A stretch of 64,000 nt of DNA from Neurospora tetrasperma FGSC 2508 (Eukaryota > Ascomycota > Sordariomycetes > Sordariales > Sordariaceae): assembly GCF_000213175.1 (NCBI RefSeq), contig NW_009799101.1:2919328-2983327 (forward strand). Reading direction: 5' to 3'. Of this stretch, positions 55,931-64,000 are shown in pieces. The translations under genes and the position numbers were made by a program. The notes beneath the pieces were generated by a model. The model ran no database searches. It saw nothing but the letters and a program-made list of their open reading frames with translations, and was not told the DNA's origin. Every line of letters starts with the position of its first letter. Position 1 is the stretch's first letter.

Positions 55931-57009
55931 TTAGAACTCAGCGGAGACGAGGGGGAACTCGAAGAGGACGTTCTTGCCGGTGAGGCGGCGGTAGACGGCG
56001 GAGTAGGTGTCGAGGCGGTAGTCGACGGAGCCGCGCTCCTTCTCGTCAAGGATAACCTTGAGGGTCTTGGAGCCGTCCTCCTTGACACGGAGACGCTTGC
56101 CAACGATCTCGACGGGGTAGACGAGGTCGGTGAGGATGGCGTCGTGGACGGCAGTGAGGGTGCGCGAACGGGGACGCTTCTGCTTGAGGGTGTTGCGGGA
56201 GCGGCTGGAGCGCTTGGGGCGGGGGAGGATACGGCGAGAAGCGACAATCAGGACGTGGCGGTCAGAGAACTTCTTCTCGAGCTCACGGGTGAGACTGAAG
56301 GGGGGGGGCAAGTTAGTATCACTGCAAGGTTTGATATAAAGAGATTGAAACTTACCGCTGCTGGACGCGGTGGAAGCCCTGCAGGGAAGGGACGGGGACA
56401 AAGATGACAATAGCCTTCTTGCCGTGGCCAACCTCGATCTATTCCAGACCAAAAGTCAGCATGCGAGCTCCAGGATGACCATGGGGATATCAATCCTTGG
56501 ACCGCTCCCGTCCTATTCCGCGGCGCGCTGTATGGTATTTCTGATGTGTATATGGTCTCTGGGCGCGAGCAAGCAACAGACACACGCCTGCAAGTGCCCA
56601 TGGTGATTTTGTGTCCATTCTTTTCAGGATTCAATCATCATGCACCCTCTGGGCACCGCTGCTGCTTGTGCCTGGCTGCCCGCCCCTTTCCAATATTCTC
56701 ATATCATATTTCCCAGAAGCGACTTTTCGGCTCGAGGCGAAAAACGTGGTGTGTCTTTCTGGCTCTCGTGGTGTGCGCCGACGCCGGAACAGGAACTCGG
56801 AGAGTCTTCGGTTTTTTGTTTTTTTTCGCGGTGTCGAGATTTCATACCTCGCGGGCAGAGACGAACTGCAGAGGGCGGAGGGCAGCCTTGAGGTCGGCAG
56901 TGTTGGACTCAAGGTCGTAGAGGGCGCCAGCGACGGCGGTCTCAAGCTCAGAAGGGTTCTGGCGAGAGGGGCTGTTGGCCGCGATCTTGTTGAGCTGAGG
57001 GGCAGACAT
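55931..57009 (-). CDS. rps7: 40S ribosomal protein eS7
   Basis: Three exons on the - strand: 56848-57009, 56356-56438 and 55931-56294, giving 202 aa, close to the usual length. The N-terminus [21 protein letters not shown] leads to [15 protein letters not shown]. Then come [45 protein letters not shown] and [20 protein letters not shown], all strongly conserved in eS7. The protein belongs to the small subunit and helps 18S rRNA maturation. The first intron is 409 nt, much longer than others here; the second is 61 nt. A long first intron is common in fungal ribosomal protein genes and may carry regulatory sequence. It diverges from the DUF7704-type gene. Confidence 0.97.
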
Positions 57010-57534
57010 TTTGGCGATTGTCGATATCGGGTCGATTGGTCGGTCGTCGTCGATTGCAAGAGTCTCAAGGCGGCCGTCGTGATGGACTGCGGGTAAGAAA
57101 AGTTGGATGGGTCCCAAGTTGCGGAGACACGCCAAGACTTAGGGCTCGTAAGCCCTCTCTCTGCTTATCGGTTGGTGAGGTGAGTGGTTAGCAGATAAGG
57201 AGTGCCCGGGCCATCAGGTCATTCCATTTCGCTGGCTCGAACGAAACAGGCAGGCGGTGTCAATTCTCAGATGGGCAGAATAAGGTATCCATCTACTGCA
57301 TAGTATTTCTTGGACCCCTCAGCAATTGAATGGCCCAAGCTCCAATCCGCACGCTTCGGGCTAAAGACAGAGCGAGGTGAATTGGGTGATTGCACCAAAA
57401 CCACAGACAAGGTTCATGGCTGCGTCCCGTCAGTCAGTCATCAGCGCAACCTCCTCCTCCAACGCGCCCCAACACACGCGGCCAACAACAACTTGACGGC
57501 GTTACGAGCTCACAGTTACTTCCATTGGAAATAA
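57010..57534. promoter_or_regulatory. Divergent promoter of rps7 and the DUF7704-type gene
   Basis: A 525-bp intergenic region that must hold the core promoters of both genes. I cannot point to a specific element with confidence. Confidence 0.55.
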
Positions 57535-58059
57535 ATGGCTTCAGACAAACAAGCTCCTGCTGGAGCAACAGTAGCAAATCAACCTCAAGGATCCGCATTC
57601 TCCCTCCCGCTCCTCTACCGCCTCTTCTTCCTCCTCATCGAACCTCTCTCCGCTCTGCTTGGCGCATATTACGCCTACTTCGACAAGAAGGCCTACCTCG
57701 AGCTCACGCATGCCGCCTCGGCTCCTGAGACGATTCCGCTGGGAACGTCCATCGTGCTTTCCCAACTCGCCAACCTGTATCTCTTCTTCGCCATAAACGA
57801 AGCCCTCGTGCTGCGGTCAACCTCGGACATCCACGTCTGGAAGACCGTGCTTTTCTGTCTGTTGATTGGCGACATCGGACATCTCTACACGGTTCGCGAG
57901 TTGGGAATGAACATCTACTGGAGTCCGTCAACGTGGAATGCCATCGATTGGGGCAACATCCCGTTTGTCTACCTTGGCGCATCGATGAGGATTGCCTTCT
58001 TGGCTGATGTGGGCTTGTATAAATCGGGGAAGAGGTTGCAGAAGAAGAGGACGGCTTGA
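57535..58059 (+). CDS. DUF7704-type four-helix membrane protein
   Basis: Single exon, 174 aa, ATG at 57535 (AAATAAATGGCT). Short polar N-terminus (about 20 residues), then LYRLFFLLIEPLSALLGAYYAYF, a first helix with the EP(L/I)SAL motif typical of this fungal family. Further hydrophobic helices are TSIVLSQLANLYLFFAINEA, TVLFCLLIGDIGHLYTV and IPFVYLGASMRIAFLADVG. A basic tail ends KKRTA. The loop GMNIYWSPSTWNAIDWGN before the last helix is Trp-rich, as in relatives. No catalytic motif is evident; a small multi-pass membrane protein of unknown role. Confidence 0.82.
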   Translation: MASDKQAPAGATVANQPQGSAFSLPLLYRLFFLLIEPLSALLGAYYAYFDKKAYLELTHAASAPETIPLGTSIVLSQLANLYLFFAINEALVLRSTSDIHVWKTVLFCLLIGDIGHLYTVRELGMNIYWSPSTWNAIDWGNIPFVYLGASMRIAFLADVGLYKSGKRLQKKRTA

Positions 58060-58887
58060 TTCGGGGGGTGATAGGAATTATGGCTAGATAAAAGGCGTGA
58101 TAGCAGATTGAGCGAGTCCAACAAGCGCTTTGGAGACTTTGGATAGCAACAGAAGCGGATCGACATACATCTGCCATGAGCTAACCTTGACCAAGCTTCC
58201 ATGAACTTGGAGAACTCTTCTGCTGTTGAACAGGTGCATCTCTGCAACTTCAATGGTCGTCGAGGTCACCAAAGCCATCGATCAGCAAGCACAATGCGAC
58301 GAGTTGATTCGTGGATAAATAGAGTTACACCCTGAGCCCCTTTGGCCTTAGCTTCCTCTCTCCGTGGGGCTATCACTCAACCCCCAATGAACCCTTTCCT
58401 CAGAAAACGAGACTTATACCCGTATCTATCGCGGGGCATGGCGGGGGGAGACCCCTCATGATAAAGGTATCTACGATATTCCTCCTTACATCAGATGATT
58501 CAGCTTGTCGCTTTTTCTCCAGGAGTAGGATGGATCCGCCAGAGTGGGTAGGAATCCCGCGATATTTTCCAGAAAATGGGAAAAGCCGCGGGGGGCTTAT
58601 GTCACGTCCGGTATGGTACGCTTTTCTAGTGACGGATCTGCCCCCCTTATGGGCAAAAGATTTCCGAAGGGCATGCCCTCCGGCTGAACTGTTATAAGCA
58701 GGCAGTGGGAGAACAGTTTGGCATGCTCGGTAACTTTGTTGCCGTGTGTTGATCATCCGCATGTCCGTGAGTGTATTTATAACTCGGGAACACCCCATTG
58801 TGTAGTCCTCTTGGTCGTGTTTGCTTGTTTCCTTTATACGTCGTCACTTGCTTGTCGTTCTTGCTTCATACGTACACAATCCCCAAC
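58060..58887. other. Intergenic: promoter of the alcohol dehydrogenase gene
   Basis: The 3' region of the previous gene and about 600 bp upstream of the dehydrogenase. No ORF with a domain and no repeat. Confidence 0.5.
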
Positions 58888-60184
58888 ATGTCTGTCCCCG
58901 AAAAGTTCACCGGCTTCCAGGTCAACGGTCCCGAGACCTGGACCGAGTTCCACAAGAACGAGTTCCAACCCAAGCCCTTTGGCGACTACGACGTCGACAT
59001 CAAGATCGAGTGCTGTGGTGTTTGCGGTAGTGATGTTCACACCATCAGCGGCGGGTGGGGCGAGCAGAAGTTCCCTCTTGCTGTTGGACATGGTACGGTC
59101 CTTGCCCTACATATGATGCGCCTCTCCGTCAACCAGCTATTGAACCCCAAGACTGACTAATTGACTGACTGACTGACTGACTGGCTTGAAACCCATAGAA
59201 ATCGTCGGAACCGCCCTCCGCGTCGGTCCCAAAGTAACTCTCATCAAGCCCGGGCAGCGTGTCGGCGTCGGCGCCCAGTCCTACTCCTGCCTCGACTGCC
59301 GTCAGTGCAAGAACGACAACGAGACGTACTGTCGCAAGCAACTAGACACTTATGGCGCCGTGTGGCCTGATACCGGCATCGTCAGCCAGGGCGGTTACTC
59401 CTCCCACGTTCGCACCCACGAGCACTGGTTCGTCATCTTTGTCTTCTTTCTTTTTCGTTTCCCTCTCCCTTCCCCTCCCTCTCTTTCCTTTTAAAAGCCC
59501 AACTAACCCATTTGTGCCCCTTTATATGATAGGGTCTTCCCAATCCCCGACGCCCTCCCCTCCACCGTCGCCGCTCCCATGCTCTGCGCCGGTCTAACCG
59601 CCTACTCCCCTCTAGTCCGCAACGGCTGCGGCCCCGGCAAGAAAGTCGGCATCGTCGGCCTCGGCGGCATCGGCCACCTAGGTCTCTTGTTCGCCAAAGC
59701 CCTCGGCGCAACCGTCTACGTCATCTCGCGCACCCACTCCAAAGAAGCCGACGCCCGCAAAATGGGCGCCGACGGCTTCCTCGCTACTGCCGACCCCAAC
59801 TGGAACGAAGAACACATTATGACGTTTGATTTGATCATCAACACGGCCAACAGCTTTGAGGGGTTCGACCTGGATGCGTACTTGAGCTTGTTGGATGTCC
59901 ATGGAAAGTGGGTGAGTGTGGGATTACCTGAAGACGAGGAGGGGATTCGGGTGCGGAACCAGACGTTCTTGAAGAACGGGTGTTTTTTCGGGAGTAGTCA
60001 TTTGGGGAGCCGCAGAGAGACGTTGGAGATGCTGCAGCTTGCGGCGGACAAGGGGGTCAGGACGTGGGTGGAGGAGGTGAAGATTAATGAGGAAAACCTA
60101 AAGGAGGTGATGCAGAAGATGAAGGGCGCTGGGGGCAGGTATCGGTTTTGTTTGACAGGGTATGAGGAGGCCTTTGGGGCGTGA
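58888..60184 (+). CDS. Zinc, NADP-dependent cinnamyl-alcohol-dehydrogenase-type ADH (Adh6/7-like)
   Basis: Three exons: 58888-59092, 59199-59427 and 59533-60184, giving 361 aa. Catalytic zinc ligands: CGVCGSDVH (Cys plus first His side) and the GHE motif split by intron 1 (VGH|EIVG). The structural zinc loop CLDCRQCKNDNETYC has its four cysteines. The cofactor fold reads VGIVGLGGIGHLGLLFAKALG, and VYVISRTHSKEADARKMGAD carries a small/basic site that favours NADP(H), as in CAD enzymes. It ends RYRFCLTGYEEAFGA, close to the usual YRFV. Likely reduces aromatic or branched aldehydes to alcohols in the cytosol. Intron 1 contains a TGAC repeat. Intron 2 uses a weak donor (GTTCGT). Confidence 0.93.
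59161..59182. repeat. (TGAC)n repeat inside intron 1 of the ADH gene
   Basis: Five TGAC units lie between 59161 and 59182, some 15 bases before the acceptor of the intron. Each junction recreates CTGAC, the fungal branch-site consensus. Confidence 0.85.
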
Positions 60185-61444
60185 ATGGTGGGGTCTTTGG
60201 GGGACTGCGGAGTGTAGAATTAGATGAGGCAACTAGGAATGGGAAAGGGTGTAAAAGTCAAAAGAGGATAGATTAAAGATTTTGCGAAGAAAGTACTCGT
60301 GATCACTATACGTGCTAAATTGTGATATGAATGTTTTTGGTGATGACGTTATGAATTCCTCCAAATCACTTGATTGGGCTTCAGGACACTTGGCTTTTGA
60401 CGATGATTTCGTAAGATTTTGGTTTCAGTGCATGTCATCAGGGAAGAGAAGGGCGTCCGTCGAGACACTGCAAGAGGTTGACTTACTTTCTGGTTAAGAG
60501 GTAGTAATGGTAAGTTGTCACTCACGAACCATTCATTATAACAACAGACGGGTACTAATACCTGTCTAGTAGCTGTGGTCATAAACACGCTCTATCATTG
60601 CATCTCGCTGAGAATGTGTCTTGTCTAGAAACAGAAAACGCCAGAACCCCTTTCTATGCAATTGTCCACGCAACCCCAAGTCTATAAAACTCCATGCAAA
60701 CAAATGTTTACCATATCCAGGAGAGAAGAGGCCAGAAAAGCAAACAAACTCTCCCCGGCAACGGCAATTTAGACAAAGGCCCTAGTGGAGTGCGTGTCGT
60801 CCCAAGACCTGAAGGTGTCGCCACTAACAAAACTCCACGGTTCCACCTTGACCCCTGAGCCAGGGAGAGCCGCGAGACGTTCGCAGTTCGCAAAGCGTTA
60901 AAGCCCTAGAAAAAAAATTAGCGAGAGATTCCCTATAGAGTGGTTGAGAGATGGAGGAGTTGATGCTCACCAAGTAACTATTAACAAGGGGTATATAAGG
61001 TATGAGTGTGTAGTGTGGTAGTAAAAAGACACCATCTACTATCTAGCAGTTACTGTAAAAAGATGAAGCAAACAACGCCGCGTTCCCAAAGCGATTTGAA
61101 ATGCAACCACCACCCAAATAATTTTTCCGTAAACCAGTCATTCATGCCCATCTTTAAACCTTTTCGTCTTTTTTCCGATTTTTCGCACTGCGCTGCTGCT
61201 ACTGCTGGTGCTGTGCCCAAATGCTGATGTTCATGTCATCAGAAGGGACAGTCTTGAGCGGTAACCAAAGTTGGTGATGTTTTCGTCGAACCGAAGGGTG
61301 TGCTGCTGACCCTGGGTATTGTGACTGGCCTCGAAACCGGTGGCTGTCATAGTAGTCCTCCTCTTAAATTGGATCCATGCCCTTCGCTGCGGGCAACTCC
61401 TATGCATCGTCATCGTTGTGCTCTTGCCTTCGTTTGTCGATAAT
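60185..61444. other. Convergent intergenic region
   Basis: Between the ADH and CTP synthase 3' ends, 1.26 kb. No gene, RNA or repeat seen beyond short ORFs. Confidence 0.5.
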
Positions 61445-63605
61445 CTAGAAGTGAGCGCCGTTGATACTCCCGTTGGCGAAGCCGGCATCCTGGAGGATCT
61501 CCTTGGTGATCTGGTCGAGGCAGCCGATGGCAGCGGCAACGAAGCCGAGGAAAGGGCGGGAGGGGTCGAGGACACGGCTGGTATACTCGGGGTGGTACTG
61601 AACACCGACGTAGTAAGGGTGGTCCTTGATCTCGACAACCTCCATGCGCTCACCGGAGTCGTCCTTGCCGATGAAGATGAGGCCAGATTGCTCGAGCTTC
61701 TCGATGTAATCGGGGTTGACCTCGTAACGGTGACGGTGACGCTCCTCGATGGTGGTGGCCTCGCCGTAGAGAGCGCGGAGCTTGCTGAACTCAGAGCCGG
61801 GCTGGAAGTGAGTGGAACGGGTACCGAGACGCATAGTACCGCCAAGCTTCTCCTTGGAACCCTCGGGCATGAAGATGATAACGCGGTGCTCGGCGTTGGC
61901 GTCGAACTCCTCAGAGGTGGCATCCTTGAGCTCGCAGAGGTTGCGGGCAGCCTCGATAACGGCAACCTGCATACCAAGGCAGACACCGAGGAAGGGGGTC
62001 TTTTGCTCACGGGCCCACTGGGCAGCACGGATCATACCCTCGGTACCACGGTGACCGAAGCCGCCAGGGACGAGAATGCCCTTGGCGACACAAACATCGT
62101 GCCAAGCCTTGTGGTACTTGGTGGGATCCTCCTTCTGGGTCTTCTCCTCGAGGTGCTCAGAGTCAACCCAGATGAGGTTGAGCTTGCGGCCACAGCGCAT
62201 GGCGGAGTGCTCAAGAGCCTTAATGACGGAAAGGTAAGCATCGTGAAGCTCAACGTACTTGCCGACCAAGACGATGTCGACGGTCTCGGCGTAACCGAGG
62301 GGAACAATCTTCTGCCACTTGGCCCAGACCTCCTGGCCCTGGCTGACACGTGCGGGGGAGAGCTTGACGTCGTCGAGCTTCAGGGTCTCCTTAAGTTCCC
62401 TGAGCAGACCCTGCTCCTCAAGGAGAAGAGGCACCTGGTAGATGGTGGGCATATCGCGGACGGCAAGGACCTGGTTGACCTCGACCTGGCAGCTGGAAGC
62501 GACCTTGTTGATGGTGCCCTGCTCAAGGGGCTTCTCACAACGGCACGCAATCTGCGGAATGGAGTTAGCAGGCAAGAATCACCAGACTACCGATGAGGAT
62601 ACTGACCAAGTCGGGAATGAGACCAGCACTCCTGACGCTCTTGACAGCGTGTTGGGTAGGCTTCGTCTTCTGCTCGCCGTTGACGACAGGGACGTAAGAG
62701 ACGTGGATGTTGATGAAGTTGTTCTTGCCAGCTCTGTGACGGAGCTGGGTGAGGGCCTCAACGAAAGGCATGCTCTCAATATCACCGACAGTACCACCCT
62801 ATTGGGGGTTAGCAGACGCCATGACTGATGAATGGACAGTGGACCAACATACCAACTCGATGATGCAGACATCAGGCTCCTCGCCAGACTTGTCGACAGG
62901 CACCCTGGAGACACGGTTGATGGTGTCGATGATCGCGTCGATAACGTGGGGTACAACCTGGACAGTGCGGCCGAGGTACTTGCCCTTGCGCTCGTTCTCG
63001 ATGACCTGCTGGTAGACCTTGCCGGTGGTGATGTTGTTGTCGCGGGCAAGGTCGACACCGAGGTAACGCTCGTAGTTGCCGAGATCCAGATCGGTCTCGC
63101 CACCGTCATGAAGGACGAAGCACTCGCCGTGCTCCTTGGGGTTCATGGTACCGGCATCAACGTTGATGTAAGGGTCAATCTTGATGGCAGTGACCTTGAG
63201 GCCAAGGGTCTTGAGAAGGAGACCGCATGATGAGGCTATTGATTGGTGTTAGTGGATTAAGCCCAGGAATAACATGTGATAAACGGGCCTGTTCATCATC
63301 ATCATATGCATCCTTGAGAGGATGTTGAAGTGATGTCACAGATACAGGCCAGACTCATGAGTTTTTCTCTTTTACTTGGCGTGCATCCAAGTTGAGTGAC
63401 TCGATGCATATGAGTGAGATTGAGGATGATCGTGGTGGTTGTTCCCCTTCAATAGGTTGAGAAGAGACTGCCTACCAATAATGCCCTTGCCAACTCCACT
63501 CACAACACCTGGAAAACGCAGACAAGTTAGACCTTTGTTCACATGAGATTATTATTTGTTTATTGTCTATGTTTACATACCTCCTGACACCAGAACGAAC
63601 TTCAT
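61445..63605 (-). CDS. ura7: CTP synthase
   Basis: Five exons on the - strand: 63581-63605 (25 nt), 63476-63508 (33 nt), 62853-63235, 62607-62798 and 61445-62551, giving 579 aa, the usual length. [18 protein letters not shown] is the amidoligase P-loop; [39 protein letters not shown] and [18 protein letters not shown] follow. The C-terminal class I glutaminase has the nucleophile in FLGVCLGMQ, with the His/Glu pair in [10 protein letters not shown]. The enzyme makes CTP from UTP, ATP and glutamine in the cytosol and in eukaryotes can assemble into filaments. Two tiny leading exons precede a normal body. The last intron has a CTAAC branch site. Start chosen because the ATG opens the conserved N-terminus. 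Confidence 0.98.
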
Positions 63606-64000
63606 CTTGGGCGATGATGGCATTGCGCTAATGACGACAAGAGGGACCTTGGGTGGATTGACGGGCCACTCGATGGGATCGATACTGGAATAAGGAAATG
63701 AAGCGAGTAAAAAGAGTATGGACAGGCAATGGATGGAAAAGGGATGTCGTCAACGGTGAAGTCACTCAAAGTTTGGTGTCGCTGTCGCCCGCGTGTTGCA
63801 GCGGGAAGAAAAAAAATTGGGAATGGAGAATGGAGGGGCTCCAGCGGCGAACCGATAAGGTGCTCCCTGGCGCTCCGTGCACAGACCACTTTCCTCGCCG
63901 AGACTTTCACGGTCGCAAACTGAACCCGGCCGATGGATGGGTGGGCGACGCTGAGGGGAGTGCTGAGACCCGGGCCTTCACTGCCGTGGAACACTCTTCA
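63606..64000. promoter_or_regulatory. CTP synthase upstream region (to window end)
   Basis: Leader and promoter of the CTP synthase gene. No other coding sequence is supported. Confidence 0.5.

Noticed and set aside
56600-56650. C-box-like TGATGA in the eS7 intron, as in a C/D snoRNA
   Set aside because: No convincing D box at the expected distance, no terminal stem, and no known guide sequence recognised.
61340-62596. 418-codon frame on the + strand
   Set aside because: It is antisense to the last exon of CTP synthase; its Leu/Val/Asp/Gly-rich composition is what the complement of that codon usage gives.

Overview
The window looks like nuclear DNA of a filamentous ascomycete, most likely a Sordariomycete and perhaps a Neurospora/Sordaria relative. 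The reasons are short introns (mostly 50-110 nt) with GT...CTAAC/CTGAC...AG signals, fungal-only families (a SAT4-type rhodopsin-like membrane protein, a DUF8004-type protein, a DUF7704-type membrane protein), a full dynactin p62 gene, and long gene-poor spacers with simple repeats. No rRNA, tRNA, CRISPR array or intact transposable element was found. Introns were placed by eye from splice signals and reading frame. Family names rest on remembered motifs, not on searches.

Left part (1-13.3 kb): the 3' exon of a gene cut by the window edge; a 919-aa coiled-coil membrane protein (-); a Vam7-type PX/SNARE protein (-) whose frame stays open for 190 codons past its stop; EB1/Bim1 (-, four exons); and a GT8 glycogenin-like glycosyltransferase (+, three exons).

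Accessory region (13.3-24.3 kb): what looks like a dead secondary-metabolite locus. It holds a broken O-methyltransferase (+), a C-terminal P450 fragment that has lost its haem cysteine (-) and a possible SnoaL/scytalone-dehydratase-like remnant (-). An intact Cys-rich small protein lies among them, and an intact six-exon SAT4-type seven-helix protein lies beside them.

Middle (24.3-35.2 kb): two similar single-pass membrane proteins with cytosolic PPxY motifs, a membrane-anchored pepsin-like protein lacking both catalytic aspartates, a 106-aa membrane protein, and a 1007-aa calpain-like cysteine protease (-).

35.2-48.7 kb: a 4.8-kb spacer, an F-box/LRR-like gene with an apparent one-base frame break (-), a four-helix membrane protein (+), and an RGT-family membrane protein (+) followed 2 kb later by a decayed piece of a relative.

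Right part (49-64 kb): a DUF8004-type protein with a GC-AG intron (-), dynactin p62 (+), ribosomal protein eS7 (-), a DUF7704-type membrane protein (+), a cinnamyl-alcohol-dehydrogenase-type zinc ADH (+) and CTP synthase (-). These are mostly conserved housekeeping genes. Vam7 (vacuole fusion), EB1 and dynactin p62 (microtubule plus ends and dynein transport) serve related trafficking functions but show no sign of being co-regulated.
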